Shown here piece after piece: positions 1-7,869 of a stretch of 64,000 nt of DNA. This DNA is from Kitasatospora sp. MAA4. GTDB taxonomy: Bacteria > Actinomycetota > Actinomycetes > Streptomycetales > Streptomycetaceae. Position 1 is the stretch's first letter; the number at the start of each line of letters is the position of its first letter. The translations under genes and the position numbers were made by a program. The notes below the pieces were generated by a model. That model worked only from the letters and a program-made list of their open reading frames with translations, made no database searches and had not been told where the DNA came from. The stretch covers positions 62,001-126,000 of the forward strand of contig NZ_JARZAI010000005.1 in NCBI RefSeq assembly GCF_029893355.1, written 5' to 3'.

Positions 1-1909
1 AGAGCATCCGCTCCTTGAGGTCGAGGAAAGGCACCTCCGAAGCGCCGGGACGCGAGAAGTGCTCGCGCAGCCCCGGCCACAGCCGCACGCGCCGCCCGTC
101 CCCGTCGTACTCGTAGAAGCCCGCGCCGCCGCTGCGCCCCGGGCGGCCGAACTCCTCGACCATCCGGTCCATCACCACATCGGCCGGGTGCTCGACCCAG
201 GCCTCGCCCGCCTCCTCGGCGGCCCGTCGGGCCTCGCCGCGGATCCGGCGCGGGAGGGTCAGCGTCAGTTCGTCCAGCAGCGAGAGCACCTTCGCGGGGT
301 AGCCCGCCTGGGCTGCGGCCTGCTCGATGCTGGCCGGCTCGACGCCCTCGCCGACCATCGCGACGCCCTCGTTGATGAACTGGCCGATCACGCGCGAGGT
401 GAAGAAGCCGCGCGAGTCGTTGACGACGATCGGGGTCTTGCCGATCTGGCGGACCAGGTCGAACGCGCGCGCCACCGCCTCGTCCCCGGTCCGCTCGCCC
501 TTGATGATCTCCACCAGCGGCATCTTGTCAACCGGCGAGAAGAAGTGCAGCCCGATGAAGTCGGAGGACCGCTCAACTCCCTCCGCCAGCAGGCTGATCG
601 GCAGCGTGGAGGTGTTGGAGCAGAGCAGCGCGTCGGCCGCCAGCACCCCCTCCACCTCCTGGAAGACCTTGTGCTTGAGCGCGACGTCCTCGAAGACGGC
701 CTCGATCACCGCGTCGCAGCCCGCCAGATCTGCCGGGTCGGCGCTCGGGGTGATCCGCGCCAGCAGCTCGGAGCGCTGCTCGGCGGTGCTGCGCCCGCGC
801 GCGACCGCCTTGTCCAACAGCCCGGCGGAGTAGGCCTTTCCGCGCTCGGCGGCGTCCAGACTGACGTCCTTGAGGACGACCTCCATGCCCGCCTTGGCGC
901 AGGAGTACGCGATGCCCGCGCCCATCATCCCGGCGCCGAGCACCGCGACCCGGCGCACCGTGCGCTTCTCGACCCCCGACGGGCGCCCGGCACCGGAGTT
1001 GACCGCCTGGGTGTCGAAGAAGAGGCCCTGGATCATGTTCTTGGCGGTCTGCCCGCAGACCAGCTCGGTGAAGTAGCGCGCCTCGATGACCATCGCGGTG
1101 TCCACGTCGACCTGGGAGCTCTCGACCGCCGCCGCGAGCACGTTGCGCGGCGCGGGGTAGGGGGCACCGGCCAGCTGCTTGCGCAGGTTGGCGGGGAACG
1201 CGGGCAGGTTGGCGGCCAGCGCCGGGGTGGCCGGGGTCCCGCCGGGGATCTTGTAGCCCTTGACGTCCCAGGGCTGCCGGGCGGTCTCGTTGGCCTCGAT
1301 CCAGGCCTTCGCCTTCTCCAGCAACTCCTCCTGAGTGGAGGCGAGTTCGTGCACCAGGCCGACTTCGAGAGCCGCCGCAGGGCGGTACTGGCGACCGGTC
1401 AGCAGCACCTTCAGCAGCGCGTCCGCCAACCCGAGCATCCGGACGGTGCGGACGACGCCGCCACCGCCGGGCAGCAGGCCCAGCGTCACCTCGGGCAGGC
1501 CGATCTTGCTGCCCGGCGCGGTCAGCGCGATCCGGTGGTGGCAGGCGAGCGCGAGCTCCAGCCCGCCGCCCAGCGCGCTGCCGTTGATCGCCGCGACGAC
1601 CGGCAGGCCGAGCGTCTCCAGGGTGCGCAGTGCGCGCTTGATCCGCAGCGAGGACTCGAAGACCTGCTCGGCCTGGTCGGGTCCGGCCGAGGAGAGCAGG
1701 CGCAGGTCGCCGCCGGCGAAGAAGGTCTTCTTGCCGGAGGTGACGATCACACCCCGCAGACCCTGCGCCTCCGAAAGGCGCGCCACCACGGCGTCGAACG
1801 CCTCGCTGAAGGCCGCGTTCATGGTGTTGACGGACTGCGTGGGGTCGTCCAGGACCAGCGTGACGATGCCGTCCTCGCCCTGCTCCCAGCGGATGATGGT
1901 GTCAGTCAT
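1..1909 (-). CDS. fadB: Multifunctional fatty-acid oxidation protein, FadB-like (3' end cut by window edge)
   Basis: This is the enoyl-CoA hydratase / L-3-hydroxyacyl-CoA dehydrogenase of beta-oxidation. The ATG at 1909 gives a protein starting MTDTIIRWEQGEDG. The N-terminal crotonase domain carries the GGDLRLL loop and the glycine-rich segment SALGGGLELALACHHR. A Rossmann NAD site (VLGAGMMGAG) lies near residue 320, followed by the 3HCDH domains. About 636 residues are inside the window; the family is usually about 700-720, so the C-terminus lies outside. It sits 29 bases downstream of the thiolase gene and is surely in the same transcript. The pairing with thiolase makes the function clear. 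Which chain lengths it prefers cannot be read from sequence. Confidence 0.93.
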   Translation of the reverse strand, partial: MTDTIIRWEQGEDGIVTLVLDDPTQSVNTMNAAFSEAFDAVVARLSEAQGLRGVIVTSGKKTFFAGGDLRLLSSAGPDQAEQVFESSLRIKRALRTLETLGLPVVAAINGSALGGGLELALACHHRIALTAPGSKIGLPEVTLGLLPGGGGVVRTVRMLGLADALLKVLLTGRQYRPAAALEVGLVHELASTQEELLEKAKAWIEANETARQPWDVKGYKIPGGTPATPALAANLPAFPANLRKQLAGAPYPAPRNVLAAAVESSQVDVDTAMVIEARYFTELVCGQTAKNMIQGLFFDTQAVNSGAGRPSGVEKRTVRRVAVLGAGMMGAGIAYSCAKAGMEVVLKDVSLDAAERGKAYSAGLLDKAVARGRSTAEQRSELLARITPSADPADLAGCDAVIEAVFEDVALKHKVFQEVEGVLAADALLCSNTSTLPISLLAEGVERSSDFIGLHFFSPVDKMPLVEIIKGERTGDEAVARAFDLVRQIGKTPIVVNDSRGFFTSRVIGQFINEGVAMVGEGVEPASIEQAAAQAGYPAKVLSLLDELTLTLPRRIRGEARRAAEEAGEAWVEHPADVVMDRMVEEFGRPGRSGGAGFYEYDGDGRRVRLWPGLREHFSRPGASEVPFLDLKERML

Positions 1910-1938
1910 GACAGAGTTCTCCAGAGAAGTGGGGAGGA

Positions 1939-3153
1939 TCAGGCGAGGCGCTCGACGACGGTGGCGACGCCCATGCCGCCGCCGACGCACAGGGTGACCA
2001 GTCCGTAGCGCAGGTCGCGCCGCTCCAGCTCGTCGATCAGGGTGCCCAGGATCATCGCGCCGGTGGCGCCCAGCGGGTGGCCGAGCGCGATCGCGCCGCC
2101 GTTGACGTTCACCTGGTCGTGCCGGAAGCCGAGTTCGCGCATGAAGCGCAGCACGACCGAGGCGAAGGCCTCGTTGATCTCGACCAGGTCGATGTCGGCC
2201 GCGGTCAGGCCCGCCTTGGCCAGCGCCTTGCGGGCCGCGGGGGCCGGGCCGGTGAGCATGATGGTGGGCTCGGAGCCGGAGACCGCCGCCGAGACGATCC
2301 GGGCGCGCGGGCGCAGCCCGTAGCGCTCGCCGACCTCGCGCGAGCCGATCGCCACCAGCGCGGCGCCGTCCACGATGCCGGAGGAGTTGCCGGCCGTGTG
2401 GACGTGGTCGATGCTCTCCACCCAGTGGTACTTCTGCAGCGCGACGGCGTCGAACCCGCCCGCCTCGCCGATCCCGGCGAAGGCGGGCTTGAGGCCGCCC
2501 AGGGTCTCCACCGTGGTGCCGGGGCGCAGGTACTCGTCGCGGTCCAGCACGACCAGGCCGTTGCGGTCCCTGACCGGGACCACCGAGCGGTCGAAGAGGC
2601 CGTCCGCCTGGGCCTTGCCGGCGCGCGCCTGCGACACGGCGGCGAAGGCGTCCACGTCGGCGCGGGAGAGGCCCTCGATGGTGGCGATCAGGTCCGCGCC
2701 GATGCCCTGCGGGACGAAGCCGGACTCGTAGTTGGTCATCGGGTCCATCGCCCAGGCGCCGCCGTCCGAGCCCATCGGCACCCGGGACATCGACTCCACG
2801 CCGCCGGCCAGCACCAGATCCTCCCAGCCCGAACGGACCTTGGCCGCAGCCAGGTTGACGGACTCCAGGCCGGAGGCGCAGAACCGGTTCAGCTGCACGC
2901 CGGCCACCGTGTCGGGCAGGCCGGCGGCGACGGCCGCGATCCGGGCGATGTCGGAGCCCTGGTCGCCGAGCGGGCTGACCACGCCGAGCACCACGTCGTC
3001 GATCGCGGAGGGATCCAACTCAGGCATCCGGCTGCGGAGTTCGTGGATCAGGCCGACCACGAGGTCGACCGGCTTGGTGCCGTGCAGGGAACCGTTCCTG
3101 CCACGGCCGCGCGGCGTGCGGATCGCCTCGTAGACGTACGCTTCGGTGCTCAC
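1939..3153 (-). CDS. fadA: Acetyl-CoA C-acyltransferase (3-ketoacyl-CoA thiolase)
   Basis: A 404-residue thiolase, the last step of beta-oxidation (cleavage of 3-ketoacyl-CoA by CoA). The nucleophilic cysteine is in [12 protein letters not shown] (C92). The C-terminal NEAFA and [15 protein letters not shown] motifs and the second active-site cysteine in TLCVGGGMG are all present. The start is a GTG at 3153 that overlaps the stop of the upstream CoA-transferase gene (GTGA), so translation is probably coupled. With the FadB gene downstream it forms a CoA-transferase/thiolase/FadB operon. Length and motifs are fully normal for the family. Confidence 0.95.
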   Translation of the reverse strand: MSTEAYVYEAIRTPRGRGRNGSLHGTKPVDLVVGLIHELRSRMPELDPSAIDDVVLGVVSPLGDQGSDIARIAAVAAGLPDTVAGVQLNRFCASGLESVNLAAAKVRSGWEDLVLAGGVESMSRVPMGSDGGAWAMDPMTNYESGFVPQGIGADLIATIEGLSRADVDAFAAVSQARAGKAQADGLFDRSVVPVRDRNGLVVLDRDEYLRPGTTVETLGGLKPAFAGIGEAGGFDAVALQKYHWVESIDHVHTAGNSSGIVDGAALVAIGSREVGERYGLRPRARIVSAAVSGSEPTIMLTGPAPAARKALAKAGLTAADIDLVEINEAFASVVLRFMRELGFRHDQVNVNGGAIALGHPLGATGAMILGTLIDELERRDLRYGLVTLCVGGGMGVATVVERLA

Positions 3154-4313
3154 GATGACTGCCTCTCCGGGGAGTTGGTCGTACGGTCGAGGTTGGTCGT
3201 ACGGTCGAGTTCTGGCAGACCCCAGTCGCGGGCCACCTCGGCGGTGTCCGCGCCGGGGCGTGCGGGTGGCAGGCGCAGCGCGCCGGGGGTGGCCGAGAAG
3301 CGCGGGGCCGGCGCGGGCTGGGTGACGCCGTCCACCCGGGGGTAGGTTCCGCGGGCCACCAGGTGCGAGTGGGCGGCGGCTTGACGCAGCGTCAGGACGG
3401 GTGCCACGCAGGCGTCAGTGCCGGCGAACACGGCGGTCCACTCGGCCGTGCTGCGGGTGGCGAAGCGCAGCGCGATCCGGGCCCGCAACTCGGGCCAGCG
3501 GGCCGTCTCGTACTGGCCGGGGGCGTCGTCGCCGAGCTCCAGCAGCCGGGCGAACTCCGCGTAGAACTGCGGTTCCAGCGCGCCGACCGCGAAGTGGCCG
3601 CCGTCCGAGGCCTGGTAGACGGCGTAGCAGGGCGCGCCGCCGTCCAGCAGGTTGACGCCCCGGCGGTCCTGCCAACTGCCCTGCGCCAGCAGGCCCCAGA
3701 ACAGCGTGCCGAGGTGGGCGGCGCCGTCCACGATCGCGGCGTCCACCACCTGGCCGGCACCGGTGGTCCGGGCGTGCTGAAGGGCGGCGAGCAGGCCGAC
3801 GGCGAGGTAGAGCGAGCCGCCCGCGTAGTCGCCGAGCAGGTTGACGGGTATCGCCGGCGGGCCGTCGGCCGGGCCGACCATACCGAGCAGCCCGCTCAGC
3901 GCGGTGTAGTCGATGTCGTGGCCGGCGCTGGCGGCCAGCGGGCCGTCCTGCCCCCAGCCGGTCATCCGGCCGTAGACCAGCGCGGGGTTTCGGGCCAGGC
4001 AGGCGTCCGGGCCGACGCCCAGGCGCTCGGCGACGCCCGGCCGGTACCCCTCGATCAGCAGGTCGGCCCGCTCGGCCAGCGCGAGCACCAGCTCCGGCCC
4101 GTCCGGCGCCTTGAGGTCGACCAGGACGGAGCGTTTGTTGCGGTTGGTGAGGTCGAGCGCCGGATCCCCGGCGAGCGGGGACGGACCGGGCCGGTCGACC
4201 CGGACCACGTCCGCCCCGAGGTCGCCGAGCAGCATGGCCGCGAACGGGCCCGGCCCGATCCCGGCCAGCTCCAGCACTCTCACTCCGGCCAGCGGGCCGG
4301 TCGGCGGTACCAC
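3150..4313 (-). CDS. CaiB/BaiF-type CoA-transferase (family III; alpha-methylacyl-CoA racemase-like)
   Basis: This 387-residue family III CoA-transferase begins [35 protein letters not shown], typical of the CaiB/alpha-methylacyl-CoA racemase fold. The likely catalytic aspartate lies in [12 protein letters not shown] chose the GTG at 4313 because GGAGGAG lies about eight bases upstream. The open frame continues to 4436 but that extension does not look coding. It is first in an operon with thiolase and FadB, which suggests activation or epimerisation of branched acyl-CoA before beta-oxidation. Racemase versus transferase cannot be decided from sequence. A palindromic operator candidate (4444-4457) lies upstream. 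Confidence 0.88.
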   Translation of the reverse strand: MVPPTGPLAGVRVLELAGIGPGPFAAMLLGDLGADVVRVDRPGPSPLAGDPALDLTNRNKRSVLVDLKAPDGPELVLALAERADLLIEGYRPGVAERLGVGPDACLARNPALVYGRMTGWGQDGPLAASAGHDIDYTALSGLLGMVGPADGPPAIPVNLLGDYAGGSLYLAVGLLAALQHARTTGAGQVVDAAIVDGAAHLGTLFWGLLAQGSWQDRRGVNLLDGGAPCYAVYQASDGGHFAVGALEPQFYAEFARLLELGDDAPGQYETARWPELRARIALRFATRSTAEWTAVFAGTDACVAPVLTLRQAAAHSHLVARGTYPRVDGVTQPAPAPRFSATPGALRLPPARPGADTAEVARDWGLPELDRTTNLDRTTNSPERQSS

Positions 4314-4372
4314 CTGAGTCGTCTCCTCCAGAGCGTGACAGTGGAGCTGTAACACTCGCGATGGTATGCCGG

Positions 4373-4386
4373 TGACCCGCCGGTAA
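4373..4386. promoter_or_regulatory. Degenerate operator-like site
   Basis: TGACCCGCCGGTAA resembles the perfect palindrome at 4444-4457 (10 of 14 positions) and lies upstream of the CoA-transferase start. It could be a second, weaker binding site for the same repressor. The match is weak and may be chance in GC-rich DNA. Confidence 0.25.
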
Positions 4387-4443
4387 CAAGGGCGTCCCGC
4401 CGGGCACTCGAAGGAGAGCGGAACGACCGACTCCACTCCCTGG

Positions 4444-4457
4444 CTACCCGCGGGTAG
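4444..4457. promoter_or_regulatory. Perfect 14-bp palindrome CTACCCGCGGGTAG, putative repressor operator
   Basis: CTACCCGCGGGTAG is a perfect inverted repeat lying between the divergent CoA-transferase operon and the Pr6Pr membrane protein gene. A close relative (CTACTCGCGGGTAA, 12 of 14) sits just upstream of the acyl-CoA dehydrogenase gene at 16485. Two sites next to two acyl-CoA catabolic genes suggest a shared TetR-type regulator of fatty-acid use. The regulator is not identified in this window. Confidence 0.6.
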
Positions 4458-4495
4458 AGTGCAGCATTCGACCCGTACGACGAACTGGTGAGCAC

Positions 4496-5146
4496 ATGGC
4501 AGTCTGGACCCGACCCGCCCTCTGGTGGCGGCTGGCCATCGTCCTCTCCTCCGGGCTCGGACTGATCACCGGCACCGGTTCGCTGGTGTACTTCACGGTC
4601 GAGAGCAACGTCATCGTGCTCGGCTACTTCGCCGCGGCGGTCTACTGGATGACCAAGCGGGCCACCGTGGACGCCCCGGCGCCCCGGCTGCGCGGCGCGG
4701 CCACGCTGTACATCCTGATCACCGGCCTGGTCGCACACATCCTGCTCAACCACGGCGCCAACCCGCTGCCGGGTCTGGTCTCGGGGCCGGACCGGCTGCA
4801 GAACTGGTCCTCGTTCTTCCTGCACTACGTCTCGCCGGTGATGGTGGTGCTGGACTGGATCGTCCTGCGGCCGCGCAACGCCTCGCGCTGGAAGGACCTG
4901 CCGCTCTGGCTCTCCTTCCCGCTCGGCTACGCCCTGGTGACCGAGCTGCGGGCCGCGCTCTTCCCCCAGTTCCCGAACAAGTACCCGTACTTCTTCCTCG
5001 ACCCGAGCCGGAACGGCTACGGCTGGGTGTGGCTGCAGATTGCGCAGCTCACCGTCGAGTTCGTCGTGCTCGCCTCGGTCGTGGTGGGCCTGGACCGGCT
5101 CGGTACCGCCGTCCGGACCAGGCTCCTGAAGCCTGCGGAAGCCTAG
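4496..5146 (+). CDS. Pr6Pr-family integral membrane protein
   Basis: This 216-residue, very hydrophobic protein has about six predicted membrane segments, beginning with LAIVLSSGLGLITGTGSLVYF and ending with VEFVVLASVVVGL. The loop between segments four and five is rich in aromatics (FPQFPNKYPYFFLDPSRNGYGW). The pattern matches the Pr6Pr / FAR-17a-like family, whose function in actinobacteria is not established. It is divergent from the CoA-transferase operon and shares the 4444-4457 palindrome. Its stop shares the bases CTAG with the convergent Fic gene. Confidence 0.8.
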   Translation: MAVWTRPALWWRLAIVLSSGLGLITGTGSLVYFTVESNVIVLGYFAAAVYWMTKRATVDAPAPRLRGAATLYILITGLVAHILLNHGANPLPGLVSGPDRLQNWSSFFLHYVSPVMVVLDWIVLRPRNASRWKDLPLWLSFPLGYALVTELRAALFPQFPNKYPYFFLDPSRNGYGWVWLQIAQLTVEFVVLASVVVGLDRLGTAVRTRLLKPAEA

Positions 5147-5514
5147 ATCCGCCAGGAACGGATCCGGTCGGCCGCCGCGAAGACGTCCGCCTTGGTGTCC
5201 GCCACGTCGCGGGCCAGCTCGACCAGGGCGCCGTACGGCGGGTCGATGCCCTCCTTGGCGGCGTGCATGTACGCGGCGGTCGCCATACAGGCGTAGAGGT
5301 TGTTGCGGACCGGCAGCGGCCGCAGCAGCACGATGGTGTGCATCAGCGCGGCCGCGCACCACGCCGGGTCGGCGTCATGGCCGAGCTGCGCGGTGTTCAC
5401 CCGGTGCCGGGCGACGGCGGCCTGAAGGGCCGAGTAGTCGCGGACGCTGAGGTCCTCCGGCGAGGCCTGCTCCTGGACGTCCAGGAGCCAGCGGATGTCG
5501 ACGTGCAGGATCAT
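5143..5514 (-). CDS. Fic/Doc-family toxin-like protein
   Basis: A 123-residue protein (MILHVDIRWLLDV..., ending RIRSWRI) with the small helical Fic/Doc fold pattern, including PVRNNLYACMATAAYMHAAKEGI in two-helix arrangement. The canonical HPFx(D/E)GNGR box is degenerate: the corresponding stretch reads LLRPLPVRNNLYA, lacking the clear His and GNGR. It may therefore be catalytically altered or only Fic-related. Its ATG overlaps the antitoxin stop (TGATG), a typical toxin-antitoxin arrangement with antitoxin first. Streptomyces genomes often carry such Fic pairs. Confidence 0.75.
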   Translation of the reverse strand: MILHVDIRWLLDVQEQASPEDLSVRDYSALQAAVARHRVNTAQLGHDADPAWCAAALMHTIVLLRPLPVRNNLYACMATAAYMHAAKEGIDPPYGALVELARDVADTKADVFAAADRIRSWRI

Positions 5515-5741
5515 CAGGCCGCACTGCGCTTCGCGGCAGGGGCGTCCTCCGGGAAGGCCGCGTCGAACTCCTCCAGGTGCGCGTTCCAGAACGCCACCGC
5601 GTGGTTGACGAACGTCCGGCGCTGCTGCTCGCGCACGCTGAGGTCGTGCACATAGGCCTTGACGCTCTTGCCGTCGGCCGCCGCCGCCTCGCGGATCGCG
5701 GCCAGTTCGGTCTCCGTGTACTCGATGTTGAGAGCTGGCAT
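5514..5741 (-). CDS. Antitoxin partner of the Fic-like protein
   Basis: A 75-residue protein starting MPALNIEYTETELAAIREAAAADGKSVKAYVHDLSV. This beta-strand plus two-helix pattern is that of a ribbon-helix-helix DNA-binding N-terminus. The acidic, Ala-rich tail probably binds the toxin. The ATG at 5741 was chosen because it opens exactly at the RHH strand; the longer frame to 5858 runs through a tandem repeat and is unlikely to be coding. It is translationally coupled to the Fic-like gene downstream and probably represses its own promoter near 5742-5870. Confidence 0.75.
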   Translation of the reverse strand: MPALNIEYTETELAAIREAAAADGKSVKAYVHDLSVREQQRRTFVNHAVAFWNAHLEEFDAAFPEDAPAAKRSAA

Positions 5742-5812
5742 GCCGCCAGGGTACCGGACAGGTACCGCCTCCGGGAGGCCGCTCGGGAAGCACTCGAACA
5801 GATCCCGAAATC

Positions 5813-5851
5813 CACCTGCAACAGCACCTGCAACAGCACCTGCAACAGCAC
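5813..5851. repeat. Tandem 12-bp repeat (CACCTGCAACAG x3 plus CAC)
   Basis: Three exact head-to-tail copies of CACCTGCAACAG (5813-5824, 5825-5836, 5837-5848) and a partial fourth lie in the divergent region between the antitoxin and sigma-factor genes. They fall 26 bases before the sigma start. They may be regulator-binding repeats or a slippage-prone tract. Confidence 0.9.
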
Positions 5852-5876
5852 CGACCACTCACGGCGTTACTCGGAC

Positions 5877-6419
5877 ATGGAACACACCGCGACCACCGAC
5901 TCGGCGCCACCAGGCCCGCTGGACTTCCTGGATTTCGCCGCCGCACGCGGGGGCCAACTGTTCAAGACCGCCTACCTGCTGACCGGCGGTGACAGCCACC
6001 TCGCGGAGGACCTGGTGCAGGAGGCGCTCAGCCGGATGTACGTCCGCTGGCGCCGGCTCTCGCGGCTGGAGAACCCGGCCGGCTACGCGCAGACCGTCCT
6101 GGTCAACACGTTCTTGTCCTGGCGGCGCAGGCGCAGCAGCACCGAGCGGGTGACCTACGAGTTCCCCGACATCGCCATCAACGACACCGACCCCACTCTG
6201 CGCCTCGCTCTCCTCCAGGCCCTGGCCGACGTCTCGCCGCAGGACCGCGCGGTTCTGGTGCTGCGCTTCTGGGAGGACCGCAGCGTCGAGGAGACCGCGG
6301 TCGCCCTGCGCCTGACCGCCACCGCGGTGCGCTCGCGCAGCCATCGGGCGCTGGCCCGGATGCGCGCCCTGCTCGGCGACAGCCTTGCCGAACCCGAACC
6401 CGAACGCACCGCGCGCTGA
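5877..6419 (+). CDS. SigE-family ECF RNA polymerase sigma factor
   Basis: This 180-residue sigma-70 family protein of the ECF (SigE-like, Streptomyces-type) group has a region 2 helix at LFKTAYLLTGGDSHLAEDLVQEALSRMYVRW. Region 4 has the HTH DRSVEETAVALRLTATAVRSRSHRALARMRALL. The ATG at 5877 follows the tandem repeats; no strong Shine-Dalgarno is visible. It is followed 55 bases later by a membrane protein gene that is probably its partner or target. The signal sensed is unknown. Confidence 0.9.
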   Translation: MEHTATTDSAPPGPLDFLDFAAARGGQLFKTAYLLTGGDSHLAEDLVQEALSRMYVRWRRLSRLENPAGYAQTVLVNTFLSWRRRRSSTERVTYEFPDIAINDTDPTLRLALLQALADVSPQDRAVLVLRFWEDRSVEETAVALRLTATAVRSRSHRALARMRALLGDSLAEPEPERTAR

Positions 6420-6474
6420 TCCGCAGCTCGGCGCCCCTGCACAGCCGCAACCACCAAGGAAACGGTGCTCTGCC

Positions 6475-7809
6475 ATGCCCATTGACGAGTCTTCGGACGA
6501 CCCCTTCGAGAACGCCTTCGCCCTGGCCCTGCGCACGGCGGCCGACGTCTCCCCCGCGCGCGGCACCGAGGCCCTGGCGCTCGGCGCGGCCCGGCGCGGA
6601 CAGCGCCGCAAGCGGCGCCGCAACGCCCTCGCCGGGGCCGGTGCCCTGGTCGTGCTGGTCGCCGGCGCCGGCGCGCTGACCGGCTGGGCCGATCCGGGCG
6701 GCGCGACCCGGGTGACCAGCCCGGCCACCACCTCCAGCCCGCCGCCCGCCGCGACGACCCCCACGGCCACCCTGCCCGCCGCACCCATCAGTGACGCGCA
6801 GCTGCTGACCCTCTTCAAGGCGCAGCTGCCAGCCACCTGGTCCCTCAGCGAGGCGACGAGCCACGGCACCGAGCCCGATCCGCAGCACACCGCGGTGGGC
6901 ACCCTCGCCTCCGCCACGGTCGACGACGGCCACGGGAAGTCCTATGTCCAGATCGATTTCCAGCGTCTCTCCACCCCCGTGAACATGAACGCGGACTGGA
7001 CTCAGTGCCCGGACAGGACGGATGAGCCGTTCACCGTGTGCAGCCGCACGACCCGCCCGGACGGCTCCACGCTGCTCGTCCTCCAGCGCTACGACCGCCC
7101 CGACCGCCGGGACGGCATCAAGCGCTGGTCCGCCCAGCTGCTGCGCCCGGACGGGACCGGGCTGACCCTCGTCGAGTCCAACACGCCGACCAACTCCAGC
7201 TACCAGGTCACCCGCGCGGATCCGCCGCTGACCGCGGACCGACTCGCCGCGATCGCCACCGACCCGAGCTGGAACCAGGTGATGGCCGCGATGCCCGCGC
7301 CGTACGTTCCGCCGTCGGGCCTCTACACCGGCAGCGACCCGATGCGGCAGAACTTCAACTGGCCCCCGACCGACAAGATCCTCGCCACCGCTGCCCCCCT
7401 GCTGCCCGCCGGCCTGACCGAGGCGGACACCGCCGGCAGTACCGACACGGCCCACTTCACGGTGGACGACGGCCACGGAAAGAGCCTGGTCGAGGTCACC
7501 GTCCAGGACTGGAGCATCTTCAAGGCGGGTGTCAGCAGCGGCGCCGACATCCCCGTCAACTTCCAGGGCGCCACCGTGCTGCCGGACGGCACCCAGGTGC
7601 TGCGCACCAGCGAGAAGGACTACGGCGGTGAGCCGGGCCTGGTCCGCAACACCGTGGACATCCTGCGCACCGACCACCTGCGGATCCTCGTGCAGGCGTT
7701 CAACGCCACCTCGCAGGCCCTCGCGCCGACCCGGGCGCTGCCCACCCTGACGCTCGACCAGCTCCAGGCGCTGGCCACCAGCGCGAGTTGGGAGAACGCC
7801 AAGAGCTGA
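6475..7809 (+). CDS. Membrane-anchored protein with duplicated extracytoplasmic domain, probable sigma-factor partner
   Basis: This 444-residue protein has a basic cytoplasmic N-terminus (RRGQRRKRRR, residues 41-49) and one membrane helix at about 51-70. A Thr/Pro-rich linker follows, then two extracytoplasmic repeats. Both repeats contain VDDGHGKS (149-156 and 330-337), then a PDGS/PDGT strand and a similar C-terminal helix (LTADRLAAIATDPSW versus LTLDQLQALATSASW). Single-pass topology and position after the ECF sigma gene suggest an anti-sigma or sensor role. No zinc anti-sigma motif is present, so this is inference. The start at 6475 is preferred over the in-frame start inside the sigma gene. 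Confidence 0.7.
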   Translation: MPIDESSDDPFENAFALALRTAADVSPARGTEALALGAARRGQRRKRRRNALAGAGALVVLVAGAGALTGWADPGGATRVTSPATTSSPPPAATTPTATLPAAPISDAQLLTLFKAQLPATWSLSEATSHGTEPDPQHTAVGTLASATVDDGHGKSYVQIDFQRLSTPVNMNADWTQCPDRTDEPFTVCSRTTRPDGSTLLVLQRYDRPDRRDGIKRWSAQLLRPDGTGLTLVESNTPTNSSYQVTRADPPLTADRLAAIATDPSWNQVMAAMPAPYVPPSGLYTGSDPMRQNFNWPPTDKILATAAPLLPAGLTEADTAGSTDTAHFTVDDGHGKSLVEVTVQDWSIFKAGVSSGADIPVNFQGATVLPDGTQVLRTSEKDYGGEPGLVRNTVDILRTDHLRILVQAFNATSQALAPTRALPTLTLDQLQALATSASWENAKS

Positions 7810-7814
7810 GGCCT

Positions 7815-7853
7815 GGCCCGGGCCTCCCGCACAGGGGAGGGGAGGCCCGGGCC
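7815..7853. terminator. Bidirectional stem-loop terminator (14-bp perfect stem)
   Basis: GGCCCGGGCCTCCC (7815-7828) and its exact complement (7840-7853) flank an 11-base loop, between the convergent ends of the membrane protein gene and the ABC-F gene. Confidence 0.85.
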
Positions 7854-7869
7854 GCCTCCTACCGTGGAG

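Noticed and set aside
59..2008. Open frame of about 649 codons on the plus strand
   Set aside because: Antisense to the FadB-like gene; that gene has clear motifs and a normal start, whereas this frame has none.
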